DNA from: Priestia aryabhattai
GTDB taxonomy: Bacteria; Bacillota; Bacilli; Bacillales; Bacillaceae_H
Assembly (NCBI RefSeq): GCF_023715685.1
Contig: NZ_JAMBOQ010000004.1
Span: forward strand, 62,001-126,000
DNA: 64,000 nt
Reading direction: 5' to 3'
Positions 1-7,953 of this stretch are shown piece after piece. How positions within the stretch are numbered: the stretch's first letter is position 1; each line of letters starts with the position of its first letter. Under the pieces are notes generated by a model. The model was not told the DNA's origin and did no database searches. It saw only the letters and a list, made by a program, of their open reading frames with translations. A program made the position numbers and the translations under genes.

Positions 1-165
1 CATTGTTGCTACTGCGTATTCGGGTATTAACTGCCCGTTACACAATGGCCACTCGTTTCCGCATCCTAATCCAGATCCTGTAGTTGTTACAAGGCTGCCG
101 GCAATCATCAAAATAAACATGACAATCGTTGTAAATATAGCTGTTATTTTAAATAAATTTCTCAT
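1..165 (-). CDS. ctaA: Heme A synthase CtaA, N-terminal part (cut by window edge)
   Basis: The minus strand starts with ATG at 165-163, preceded by GGGAG at good spacing, and stays open for 55 codons to the window edge. The protein begins with a hydrophobic first membrane helix (about residues 8-28), then TTTGSGLGCGNEWPLC. This matches the family signature of CtaA/COX15, which oxidises heme O to heme A for cytochrome oxidase in the membrane. Cys35 and Cys42 sit at exactly the positions of the conserved extracytoplasmic cysteine pair of B. subtilis CtaA. The rest lies outside the window, so completeness cannot be judged. If the replicon is a plasmid, this may be a second copy of the gene. Confidence 0.8.
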   Translation of the reverse strand, partial: MRNLFKITAIFTTIVMFILMIAGSLVTTTGSGLGCGNEWPLCNGQLIPEYAVATM

Positions 166-554
166 ACGTTGACTCCCTTTGCTGAGTTACTAATTATGAC
201 TATAGATTTGATGAATACGATAGTCAAGTAGTAGAGCGTAATTAACAAATAACTGTCACAAACTTACACACGCTCTCCTTAAGATTGATGTCAGAAAAGC
301 TTTCTTCATTAAACTTTGAAAGGGCTTTTTCATTTTAAACGATGTAAATATGGTTCCATACATAAGATGTAAAAAAATTATATTAGTGATTTTACACAAT
401 TCGTAAAAAAAACTTTAGAGAGAATGGAGATACAATCATATTCCAAAAGTGATAATATAAATATAAATCAAACGATGTTACAAAACCTATCATTTTATGT
501 GAGATATAAAAAACTTTTTATCACGGAGAAACTTTATTGAAAGGAGAGATAACG
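166..554. other. Divergent intergenic region between ctaA and the monooxygenase gene
   Basis: No gene is seen here. A terminator-like hairpin lies around 296-330 (AAAGCTTTC ... GAAAGGGCTTTTT). The stretch from 350 to 535 is very AT-rich and probably holds the promoter of the rightward gene; I cannot assign a regulator box with confidence. The ribosome site AAAGGAGAG at 540-548 belongs to the gene starting at 555. Confidence 0.4.
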
Positions 555-1991
555 ATGAGCTTAGAAGCTTTAAATAAAAGAGTAGAAACCGATCTTTCTT
601 ACCTTTCCTTTAGGAAACCAACAGAAGTACAGCCAATCATTCCTAGGAATGAACACGTATATGATGTAATCATTATTGGAGGAGGTCAAAGCGGTTTAGG
701 AACGGCCTTTGGTTTGCTGCGAGAACGCGTGTCAAATATTCTTGTTATTGACGAAAACCGTTCGGGTTTAGAAGGTCCGTGGGAAACATATGCACGAATG
801 ATCACCCTGAGAACGCCCAAAAACTTAACATCTATCGATTTAGGTATGCCTTCGCTTACGTTTCAAGCGTGGTGGGAAGCACAATTTGGCTCAGAAGGCT
901 GGGAAGCTCTTGACAAAATCCCAAGAGGAGAGTGGATGAATTATTTGCGCTGGTATCGGAATATTCTTAACCTTCCTGTGGCAAATGAAATAAAATTAAC
1001 GTTAATTGAGCCTACAGAAACAGGTATTCATCGCTTGCATATTAAAGGAAATGGAGCTGCGTGTCCTACACTGATGGCACGTAAAGTTATACTAGCTACA
1101 GGAATTCAAGGAGGAGGAGAGTGGCATGTCCCGCCTATGATTTCTGAAAAATTGCCGCCTCACCTTTATTCTCACACTTCACAAACCATTGATTTTACTA
1201 CGTTAAAAAACAAAAAAGTAGCTGTTTTAGGAGGAGGAGCTTCCGCGTTTGATAACGCCAACTATGCGCTTTCCGAAGGGGTTGCTGAAGCTCATGTATT
1301 TGTTCGACGAAAAGAACTTCCGCGTATTAATCCAATCAGACAAATGGAAACTTCAGGAATGATTGAACGTTTCCATGCTCTATCAGATGATGAAAAATAT
1401 GAAGTGATGGCTCATTTTTTCGAATACAATCAGCCGCCTACTAATGATACATTCGGACGCGCTTCCTCATGGCCAGGCTTTCATTTGCACGTACATGCCC
1501 CATGGCTCGATGTCGAGGAAAAGCAGGACAAAGCAGTTGTAACAACTCCTCAGGGAACGTTTGCGTTTGACTATTTAATTATTAGCACAGGGCTTCTAAC
1601 AGATCCGGCTCTGCGTCCAGAATTACGACTTGTTGAAAGACACATCGCCCGCTGGAGCGATCATTACAAAGCACCACATGAAATCGCCAACCTAGTATTA
1701 GATGCCCATCCTTACCTTAGTAACGGCTTTGCTTTTTTAAATCGCGATAAAGAAGGTCAAAAAATGGTATATGGTCTTTTTGCTTTTAATTATTCCGCTT
1801 TAATTAGCTGTGGAATTTCTGCTTCCGCTCTTTCAGGTCTAAAATATGCGATACCGAAGCTCGTATCAGAAGTCGCCAATCAGCTTTTTATTGATAACCG
1901 CCATGAGAATTTAACCAATTTCTTTGACTATGATGAGCCTGAATTTGTTGGCAACTGGTCAAAGGACGATAATCAAGTGAAAACAATATAA
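555..1991 (+). CDS. FAD/NAD(P)-dependent flavoprotein monooxygenase
   Basis: This 478-residue protein belongs to the flavin-containing / Baeyer-Villiger-like monooxygenase group. Near the N-terminus it has the FAD-binding Rossmann motif IIIGGGQSGLGTAFG. In the middle it has a second dinucleotide motif, VAVLGGGASAFDNAN, which binds NAD(P)H. The ending ISTGLLTDP is also typical of these reductase-like folds. The substrate cannot be read from sequence. The frame is open from a TTG at 537, but AAAGGAGAG at 540-548 lies inside that extension. The ATG at 555 is therefore the likely start. A DUF2294 gene follows 37 bp downstream and may be cotranscribed. Confidence 0.75.
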   Translation: MSLEALNKRVETDLSYLSFRKPTEVQPIIPRNEHVYDVIIIGGGQSGLGTAFGLLRERVSNILVIDENRSGLEGPWETYARMITLRTPKNLTSIDLGMPSLTFQAWWEAQFGSEGWEALDKIPRGEWMNYLRWYRNILNLPVANEIKLTLIEPTETGIHRLHIKGNGAACPTLMARKVILATGIQGGGEWHVPPMISEKLPPHLYSHTSQTIDFTTLKNKKVAVLGGGASAFDNANYALSEGVAEAHVFVRRKELPRINPIRQMETSGMIERFHALSDDEKYEVMAHFFEYNQPPTNDTFGRASSWPGFHLHVHAPWLDVEEKQDKAVVTTPQGTFAFDYLIISTGLLTDPALRPELRLVERHIARWSDHYKAPHEIANLVLDAHPYLSNGFAFLNRDKEGQKMVYGLFAFNYSALISCGISASALSGLKYAIPKLVSEVANQLFIDNRHENLTNFFDYDEPEFVGNWSKDDNQVKTI

Positions 1992-2028
1992 CAAAAACAT
2001 ATTTTTAACAATGAAAAAGGTGAAGCAT

Positions 2029-2355
2029 ATGGAGCCGATCTCTAAAAAGAAGATAGCTACTTTGTATACTCAAATTAGCCAAGAGATTTTTAATGTAGGC
2101 GTGAATACTCAAAAAATAGATATTATTGATAATAAAATTCTTATTCTAGCTCAATCAAAAAGAATGCCAGCTCTAGAAGCCCTCAGTGAAGAATATAGAG
2201 AATTAGTGATGTCTCTTGATGCCGCTTTGTCGACTAAATATAAAAAAATGCTAAAGCAAAAAGTGGAGCTTTTATTTGATATCCAGGTCACTTCTTTATT
2301 TAGAGATTATGATCCTGTTACAGAGAATTCTTGTACGGTTATTTGCTTTAAGTAA
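2029..2355 (+). CDS. DUF2294 family protein
   Basis: A 108-residue soluble protein resembling the DUF2294 family, which is common in Bacillaceae. It has the pattern KKKIATLYTQISQEIFNVG at the start and a C-terminal part around residues 60-100 with LVMSLDAALS and VELLFDIQV. The family has no firmly established role. An ATG at 2011 is in frame but lacks a ribosome site. The ATG at 2029 follows AAAAAGGTG and is preferred. It lies just downstream of the monooxygenase gene and ends before an attenuator-like leader, so it may be the last gene of a two-gene unit. Confidence 0.65.
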   Translation: MEPISKKKIATLYTQISQEIFNVGVNTQKIDIIDNKILILAQSKRMPALEALSEEYRELVMSLDAALSTKYKKMLKQKVELLFDIQVTSLFRDYDPVTENSCTVICFK

Positions 2356-2372
2356 CTTCTTCTCCATATAAA

Positions 2373-2498
2373 TTGCAAAACGTTCGATGGAATCGTTTGT
2401 TTTGCAAAACAGGTAAAAGACGGATGCTTATCTTCTGTTTACAGAAGCAAAGAGCCGTGAAGATAGAAGGATTCCCTTCTGTTTTCACGGCTTTTTTT
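2373..2498 (+). promoter_or_regulatory. Attenuator-like structured leader upstream of NCS2 permease
   Basis: Three elements are visible. A hairpin has arms TTGCAAAAC (2373-2381) and GTTTTGCAA (2399-2407). A second hairpin, CTTCTGT/ACAGAAG, spans 2432-2447. A strong rho-independent terminator has arms AGCCGTGAA (2453-2461) and TTCACGGCT (2484-2492) followed by seven T. TATCTTC at 2429-2435 can pair with GAAGATA at 2459-2465, which would disrupt the 5' arm of the terminator. That gives two exclusive folds, the usual layout of an attenuator. I do not see the conserved core of the purine riboswitch, although the downstream gene is a purine-type permease. It could instead simply end the upstream transcript. 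Confidence 0.5.
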
Positions 2499-2529
2499 AT
2501 AGATATTTTCATAAAAAAGGAGTGGAAAA

Positions 2530-2577
2530 ATGGCTAAATATACACTTGTTAATAAAGGGGCTGTAAAAACTAGTTAA
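2530..2577 (+). CDS. Possible 15-residue leader peptide
   Basis: An ATG at 2530 follows AAAAAAGGAGTGGAAAA, an excellent ribosome site. It encodes MAKYTLVNKGAVKTS before a TAA. It sits between a terminator (2453-2498) and the permease start at 2616. It may be a translated leader peptide coupled to the permease, or the stub of a lost gene. No homolog is recognised. Confidence 0.3.
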   Translation: MAKYTLVNKGAVKTS

Positions 2578-2615
2578 AAGAAAATCCAATCGATAATTAA
2601 AGGAGTGAAAAGCAA

Positions 2616-3992
2616 GTGGCGATGAATGAAAAAATGGAAGCTCAGCATATGGAACTAACAAAAAAGTCAGCACCTAATCCTTCATGGTTAGATAAGCTGT
2701 TTCATTTAACCGAACGCAAAACAGATGTAAAAACAGAAATTCTTGCTGGAATTACTACTTTTGTGACAATGAGCTATATTATCTTTGTTAATCCGACGAT
2801 TTTATCAGATGCAGGCATTCCAAAAGAAGCAGCAATTGCGGCTACGATTTTTGCCACTGTCTTTGCAACTCTTTTGTTTGCGTTGTGGGCGAACATGCCT
2901 ATTGCAGTAGCACCCGGAATGGGACTAAACGCTTTTTTTACGTATACAGTAGTATTGGGTGAAGGATTAACGTGGCAAACAGGTTTAGGAGCCGTATTTA
3001 TTTCAGGCGTTGTGTTTTTTATTTTAACGATAACAGGCTTACGCAAGAAGATTATTGAAGGGATACCCGCTATTTTAAAAAGTGCTATTTCTGTTGGAAT
3101 CGGTCTATTTATTGCTTTTATCGGCTTTAAGCAAGCAGGAATTATTGTAAGCAACAAAGAAAATTTGGTAGCACTTGGCCAACTTACAAAACCGGGCCCA
3201 TTACTTGCTTTATTAGGTTTTATCGCCGTAACTGTATTAACTGCTCGAAAAATCAAAGGAGCTGCCCTAATTAGTATTTTACTAGTATCAATTGCCGGAG
3301 TGATGGTGGGCATAGTAGAAGCACCTAAAAGCATCAGCAGCGTTGTGTCGTTTTCAATGCCGAGCATGTCAGAAACTTTTTTACAAATGGATATTAAACC
3401 TGCTCTCCATTACGGTCTTTTCTCTATTATTTTTTCATTTACACTTGTGGAGCTATTTGATAATTTAGGATCGATGATTGGGCTATCTAAAAAAGCTGGA
3501 TTAATGGATGAAAAAGGAGAAATTAAAGGATTAGATAAAGCTCTTATGGCAGATTCACTTGCGACTGTAGCCAGTGCTGCTATGGGATCTACCGCGATGA
3601 ACGCATATGTAGAAAATGCTGTGGGAATTGCAGAAGGAGGCAAAACGGGCCTTAAAGCACTGATCGTTGCCATATTGTTTTTAGTGAGTATCTTATTTAC
3701 TCCATTAATTAGTATTATTCCTTCTTTTGCTACAGCACCTATTTTAATTATGGTTGGGGCTCTCATGTTAACAGAAATAAAAAACATTCCTTTAGACGAG
3801 ATAACAGATGCTGTGCCTGCTTTTTGTACTATTATTTTGATGCCGTTAACGTTTAGTATCGGCGAAGGCTTAGCGTTAGGGTTTTTATCTTATACTTTCG
3901 TTAAATTGTTAGCAGGCAGAGCGAAGGAAATTCACTGGATTATGTACATCATTAGCGCCGCTTTTATTATCAACTTCGTTTGGGCTGCTTGA
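2616..3992 (+). CDS. NCS2-family purine permease (AzgA/PbuG type)
   Basis: A 458-residue integral membrane protein with 12 or more predicted helices. It carries the AzgA-group signatures TTFVTMSYIIFVNPTIL near residue 50 and VAPGMGLNAFF near 100, followed by LVELFDNLGSM and GSTAMNAYVENAVGIAEGG. AzgA-type members in Bacillus import hypoxanthine, guanine or adenine by proton symport; the exact base cannot be told here. The GTG at 2616 lies 10 bases after AAAGGAG. An ATG at 2622 is the alternative start. The leader upstream suggests conditional termination. A perfect terminator follows at 4011-4040. Confidence 0.85.
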   Translation: MAMNEKMEAQHMELTKKSAPNPSWLDKLFHLTERKTDVKTEILAGITTFVTMSYIIFVNPTILSDAGIPKEAAIAATIFATVFATLLFALWANMPIAVAPGMGLNAFFTYTVVLGEGLTWQTGLGAVFISGVVFFILTITGLRKKIIEGIPAILKSAISVGIGLFIAFIGFKQAGIIVSNKENLVALGQLTKPGPLLALLGFIAVTVLTARKIKGAALISILLVSIAGVMVGIVEAPKSISSVVSFSMPSMSETFLQMDIKPALHYGLFSIIFSFTLVELFDNLGSMIGLSKKAGLMDEKGEIKGLDKALMADSLATVASAAMGSTAMNAYVENAVGIAEGGKTGLKALIVAILFLVSILFTPLISIIPSFATAPILIMVGALMLTEIKNIPLDEITDAVPAFCTIILMPLTFSIGEGLALGFLSYTFVKLLAGRAKEIHWIMYIISAAFIINFVWAA

Positions 3993-4010
3993 GTGCATAT
4001 ATCTACAGTA

Positions 4011-4040
4011 AAAAAGACTTCTCAACTGAGAAGTCTTTTT
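4011..4040. terminator. Bidirectional terminator
   Basis: Arms AAAAAGACTTCTCA and TGAGAAGTCTTTTT with a two-base loop, between convergent genes. A and T runs on both sides let it work in both directions. Confidence 0.85.
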
Positions 4041-4072
4041 AACCGTTCATGTAAATTTCAATTGCTCTTTCC

Positions 4073-5431
4073 TTACAGGAATAAAAGGTAGCGAAGGAAG
4101 ATATATAACGTTGAAATCAAAAGAGATACGAGCGTAATTGGAGCTCCAATTTTCAAAAAATCCATAAACGAAAATTTATGTCCTTTTTTCACAGCCATGC
4201 CAGCTACAATTACATTGGCAGACGCTCCAATTAACGTACCGTTTCCTCCCAAACATGCTCCTAGTGCCAATGACCACCATAGTACATTGATTTGAGCAGA
4301 ATCAGGGCTCATTCCCATTCCGTGAGCCATATCTTGAATAAGTGGAATCATTGTAGCAACAAAAGGAATATTGTCAATAACAGCTGAGGCAATTCCACTA
4401 ATCCACAAAATCAGATAAGCTGACAGTGCTATATTGCCGTCTGTAACGTTTAAAGCGCCAGCAGCCAGCTTTTTAATAATGCCTACATCAATTAATCCTC
4501 CGACAAGAACAAACAAACCTGCAAAGAAAATAATAGTTGTCCATTCAACAGAATCAAACGCGCTTTCTACTTCATCATGACTTCTTAATCCAATTACCAA
4601 TAGTACAGCAGCACCAGTAATGGCTACCATAGCGGCATCGATATGTAAAACGGAATGCAGCGTAAAACCTAGAATAGTTAATACTAATACAGTTAACGAT
4701 TTTTTCATTAAAACGGAATCTTGAATATAATCTTTTTCATTTAAACTCATTAACTCTTGCTTTTTACAATCTTCTACTTTTAACTTTTTACGATAGATAA
4801 GGACAAGAATCCCCAGCGTCACAACACCGATAATCAGTACTGCAGGAGTTAAATTTAATAAAAAAGCATTAAAATCAAGGTGAGGATTCGCTGCCCCGAT
4901 CATGATATTGGGCGGGTCGCCTATTAAAGTTGCCGTTCCTCCAATATTTGAAAATAGCACTTCTGATATAAGAAATGGAAAAGGATTAATATTTAAAATA
5001 GTAGTAATCGAAAAGGTAACGGGAACAATTAATAAAACAGTTGTTACATTGTCTAAAAAAGCGGACCCGACGCCTGTTAAAATCGATAAAATAACTAAGA
5101 TTCGAACTGGATCACCTTTAGCGATTTTAGCAGACTTGATGGCTGCGTATTGGAACACGCCTGTTTTATTTGTGATACCAACTAAAATCATCATACCCAT
5201 AAGAAGTACAATCGTTTCCCACTGAATGTGTTCGGTAATAGCATTATTAAAATCAACAATGCCTAAAAGAATCATTAATATAGCACCTAAAAGAGCTGCT
5301 GAAGCGCGATTGATCTTTTCGGTCATAATCAAAAAATATGTAATGATAAATATAATAATGGCTGCGTATACATGAAAACTTGTAATGTGTTGAATTGCAT
5401 TGTGCATAACAGTAACCTGGCGATATGTCAT
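4073..5431 (-). CDS. ArsB/NhaD-family ion transporter
   Basis: A 452-residue polytopic membrane protein of the ion transporter superfamily. It contains the repeated signatures GSAFLDNVTTVLLIVPV and SEVLFSNIGGTATLIGDPPN in the first half, and SAVIDNIPFVATMIP and ACLGGNGTLIGASANVI in the second. This internal twofold repeat is typical of NhaD/ArsB/CitM-like carriers. The ion is not certain: sodium/proton exchange or an organic anion are both possible. The start is unclear. Neither the ATG at 5431 nor the one at 5407 (MHNAIQ) has a good ribosome site. A folded leader lies directly upstream at 5464-5516. Confidence 0.75.
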   Translation of the reverse strand: MTYRQVTVMHNAIQHITSFHVYAAIIIFIITYFLIMTEKINRASAALLGAILMILLGIVDFNNAITEHIQWETIVLLMGMMILVGITNKTGVFQYAAIKSAKIAKGDPVRILVILSILTGVGSAFLDNVTTVLLIVPVTFSITTILNINPFPFLISEVLFSNIGGTATLIGDPPNIMIGAANPHLDFNAFLLNLTPAVLIIGVVTLGILVLIYRKKLKVEDCKKQELMSLNEKDYIQDSVLMKKSLTVLVLTILGFTLHSVLHIDAAMVAITGAAVLLVIGLRSHDEVESAFDSVEWTTIIFFAGLFVLVGGLIDVGIIKKLAAGALNVTDGNIALSAYLILWISGIASAVIDNIPFVATMIPLIQDMAHGMGMSPDSAQINVLWWSLALGACLGGNGTLIGASANVIVAGMAVKKGHKFSFMDFLKIGAPITLVSLLISTLYIFLRYLLFL

Positions 5432-5710
5432 CTAGACGTCACGAAGTGTAGATAACGCAAACTTTGGATGTTTTCCAGGTTTTCACCTCATCTTTCATCG
5501 TTTAATTTACATCCAACTTTACGGTGAAACTTCTATAAAAACCGTTTTAATTTAACGAACCTCCTTTAAGAGCTTTAGTATTCTTCAAAATTAAGATGAT
5601 TCCTTCAGCATTATATCATATTTACATAAAAGCTTTCTTCTTGATTATTCAATGTGGTTTTCCTCCCGCACGCTTATTATGTACCTTAAATTCAGTTTGC
5701 ATGATTTATT
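5432..5710. other. Divergent intergenic region between the transporter gene and acoA
   Basis: No gene is seen. The part nearest the transporter holds a nested hairpin (separate entry). On the minus strand an AGGAGG at about 5562-5567 is not followed by an obvious reading frame. The rest is AT-rich and leads into the aco activator sites. Confidence 0.4.
5464..5516 (-). promoter_or_regulatory. Nested hairpin in the leader of the NhaD-type transporter gene
   Basis: On the minus strand, TTGGATGT (5516-5509) pairs with ACATCCAA (5471-5464). The enclosed segment contains AGGT-GAAA-ACCT, a short stem closed by a GNRA-type tetraloop. It ends 32 bases before the annotated start at 5431. The layout suggests a structured mRNA leader, possibly ion- or ligand-responsive, but I cannot match it to a named riboswitch class. 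Confidence 0.35.
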
Positions 5711-5766
5711 TGTCTAAGTTTGGACAAAGTTAGACAGAGTTGGAATAGTGTCCAATTTTGTCTAAT
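5711..5766 (+). promoter_or_regulatory. Upstream activator sites for AcoR
   Basis: A cluster of short dyads lies 50-110 bp upstream of the sigma-54 promoter: GTCTAA (5712-5717) with TTAGAC (5730-5735), TTGGA (5740-5744) with TCCAA (5751-5755), and a further GTCTAA at 5760-5765. Repeated TGTC/GACA elements at this distance are what a bacterial enhancer-binding protein needs. The cognate activator AcoR is encoded just after the operon. Confidence 0.6.
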
Positions 5767-5818
5767 TTCATAAGGCGAAATAAAACAATAGATTGCTAGT
5801 ATAAAGCGGTTTTAATGT

Positions 5819-5833
5819 TGGCACGGTACTTGC
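5819..5833 (+). promoter_or_regulatory. Sigma-54 promoter of acoABCL
   Basis: TGGCAC at 5819-5824 and TTGC at 5830-5833, separated by five bases, match the -24/-12 consensus exactly, with ten bases between GG and GC. It lies about 50 bp before acoA. B. subtilis acoABCL is also SigL-dependent. Confidence 0.85.
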
Positions 5834-5882
5834 AAGATGTAGTTAAGTGAAGGCTAGAAATCAAATGAGGAGGCTTACCATA

Positions 5883-6875
5883 ATGAAAACTGCTCAAAAT
5901 AAAACAGAAAAGCTTACGAAAGAAAAAGCCAGCTGGATGTATCAGAAAATGGTAGAAATTCGAAAGTTTGAAGATGAAGTACATCAAATTTTCGCAAAAG
6001 GGGTACTGCCTGGTTTTGTTCATCTGTATGCGGGTGAAGAAGCAGTAGCGGTTGGAATGTGTGCTCATCTTAATGACAGCGACAGTATTACAAGCACTCA
6101 TCGCGGACACGGCCATTGTATTGCTAAAGGTGGCGATTTAGATGGAATGATGGCTGAACTTTTCGGAAAGGTAACCGGGTTAGGCAAGGGAAAAGGCGGA
6201 TCCATGCATATCGCGGATTTAGATAAAGGAATTTTAGGAGCAAATGGAATTGTAGGAGGAGGCTTTCCGCTTGCATGCGGTTCTGCTTTAACTGCTAAGT
6301 ATAAAAAGACAAAATATGTAAGCGTTTGCTTTTTTGGAGACGGAGCGGGCAATGAAGGGACGTTTCATGAAGGAATTAACTTAGCAGCCATTTGGAAACT
6401 GCCGGTTGTTTTTGTTGCTGAGAATAATGGCTACGGAGAGGCAACTCCATTTTCTTATGCTTCAAGCTGCAACGCGATTGCAGACCGTGCCGCATCTTAT
6501 AACATTCCAGGCGTACGAGTGGATGGAAAAGACGTGATGGCTGTTTATGAAGCAGCTGCAGAAGCTATTCAACGAGCTCGCAGAGGGGAAGGCCCAACGT
6601 TAATTGAATGTGTAACATACCGAAATTACGGACATTTCGAAGGCGACGCACAAACGTACAAATTAGGAAACGAAAAGAAAGAACATCTTCAGGAAAAAGA
6701 TGCTATTGCTCTGTTTGAAAACTATTTGCTTTCAGAACAAATAGTAACAGAAAAAGAGCTCAGAGATATTGATGGTAATGTAGAAAAAGCAGTAAAACGC
6801 GCAGTTGAGCTAGCAGAAACAAGCGATTATCCTGATGCTTCGGAACTATTAACAGATGTTTATGTATCTTACTAA
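5883..6875 (+). CDS. acoA: Acetoin dehydrogenase E1 component, alpha subunit
   Basis: With AcoB this 330-residue protein forms the thiamine diphosphate-dependent E1. It cleaves acetoin and passes the acetyl unit to the lipoyl group of AcoC, giving acetaldehyde and acetyl-CoA. The TPP motif starts at FFGDGAGNEGTFHEG and ends at VAENN, the classic GDG...NN spacing. HRGHGH lies upstream and GEGPTLIECVTYRNYGH near the C-terminus. A GTG at 5847 is in frame, but the ATG at 5883 has GGAGG at proper distance and gives the usual family length. It is the first gene of acoABCL and is driven by the sigma-54 promoter at 5819. Confidence 0.9.
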   Translation: MKTAQNKTEKLTKEKASWMYQKMVEIRKFEDEVHQIFAKGVLPGFVHLYAGEEAVAVGMCAHLNDSDSITSTHRGHGHCIAKGGDLDGMMAELFGKVTGLGKGKGGSMHIADLDKGILGANGIVGGGFPLACGSALTAKYKKTKYVSVCFFGDGAGNEGTFHEGINLAAIWKLPVVFVAENNGYGEATPFSYASSCNAIADRAASYNIPGVRVDGKDVMAVYEAAAEAIQRARRGEGPTLIECVTYRNYGHFEGDAQTYKLGNEKKEHLQEKDAIALFENYLLSEQIVTEKELRDIDGNVEKAVKRAVELAETSDYPDASELLTDVYVSY

Positions 6876-6893
6876 TTAAAGGGGGAAAAGAAG

Positions 6894-7928
6894 ATGACTA
6901 GAAAATTAAGCATGTCTGAAGCCATTAATGAAGCTATGAAACTGGCGATGCGAAAAGATGAAAATGTGATTCTTTTGGGAGAGGATGTAGCTGGCGGAGC
7001 GGAAATTGACCACCTGCAAGATGATGAGGCGTGGGGCGGGGTCCTTGGAGTTACGAAGGGGCTTGTACAAGAATTTGGACGGGAAAGAATTCTTGATACG
7101 CCTATTTCAGAAGCAGCTTATATAGGAGCTGCAATGGGAGCCGCAGCCACGGGGTTAAGACCGGTTGCAGAATTAATGTTTAACGACTTTATTGGCTGCT
7201 GCTTGGACCAAGTGCTGAATCAAGGCGCAAAATTCAGATACATGTTCGGAGGAAAAGCAGAAGTGCCAGTCACGATTCGAACGACTCATGGAGCTGGATT
7301 TAGGGCTGCAGCTCAGCATTCTCAGAGTTTGTACGCTTTGTTCACTAGTATTCCTGGCATTAAAGTAGTGGTGCCTTCTAACCCTTACGATGCAAAAGGG
7401 TTATTGTTAGCAGCAATCGAAGACAATGATCCTGTTATCTTTTTTGAAGATAAAACATTGTATAACATGAAAGGAGAGGTTCCGGAAGGCTACTATACAA
7501 TTCCGTTAGGGAAAGCTGATGTGAAACGCGAAGGAACGGATTTAACGATTGTAGCAATTGGAAAACAAGTAAATACTGCGCTTACGGCAGCAGATCAACT
7601 GTCTCACAAAGGAATTGACGTAGAAGTAGTCGATCCACGAAGTTTATCACCTTTTGATGAAGAGACGATTCTTTCTTCTGTAGAAAAAACGAATCGATTA
7701 ATTGTCATTGATGAAGCCAACCCAAGATGCAGCATAGCAACGGATATTGCTGCGCTAGTTGCAGATAAAGGATTTGACATGCTTGATGCACCTATTAAAC
7801 GAATTACAGCACCACATACGCCTGTGCCGTTTTCACCCCCATTAGAAGATATTTATCTGCCAACACCACAAAAAGTAATTGAAGTTGTATCGGAGTTGCT
7901 AGGAGATAAATCGCTTCTAAGCGTGTAA
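6894..7928 (+). CDS. acoB: Acetoin dehydrogenase E1 component, beta subunit
   Basis: At 344 residues it is the partner of AcoA in the alpha2beta2 E1 enzyme. It has the transketolase pyrimidine-binding region (MSEAINEAMKLAMRKDENV and LGEDVAGGAE) and the C-terminal transketolase domain (VEVVDPRSLSPFDEETIL). The sequence DTPISEAAYIGAAMGAAATG is typical of E1 beta chains. It starts 18 bases after acoA behind AAAGGGGGA, so the two are cotranscribed. Membership of the acetoin rather than the pyruvate complex is inferred from the adjacent acoR, the sigma-54 promoter and bdhA. Confidence 0.9.
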   Translation: MTRKLSMSEAINEAMKLAMRKDENVILLGEDVAGGAEIDHLQDDEAWGGVLGVTKGLVQEFGRERILDTPISEAAYIGAAMGAAATGLRPVAELMFNDFIGCCLDQVLNQGAKFRYMFGGKAEVPVTIRTTHGAGFRAAAQHSQSLYALFTSIPGIKVVVPSNPYDAKGLLLAAIEDNDPVIFFEDKTLYNMKGEVPEGYYTIPLGKADVKREGTDLTIVAIGKQVNTALTAADQLSHKGIDVEVVDPRSLSPFDEETILSSVEKTNRLIVIDEANPRCSIATDIAALVADKGFDMLDAPIKRITAPHTPVPFSPPLEDIYLPTPQKVIEVVSELLGDKSLLSV

Positions 7929-7953
7929 CTAAAGAAAAAGGAGGAGGAAGCAA

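Noticed and set aside
2356..2615. Canonical purine riboswitch before the NCS2 permease
   Set aside because: The conserved loop sequences of the guanine/adenine aptamer are absent. Only a generic attenuator-like layout is supported.
2774..3367. Long minus-strand frame opposite the NCS2 permease
   Set aside because: It is the antisense shadow of a membrane protein gene, with no ribosome site and no family resemblance.
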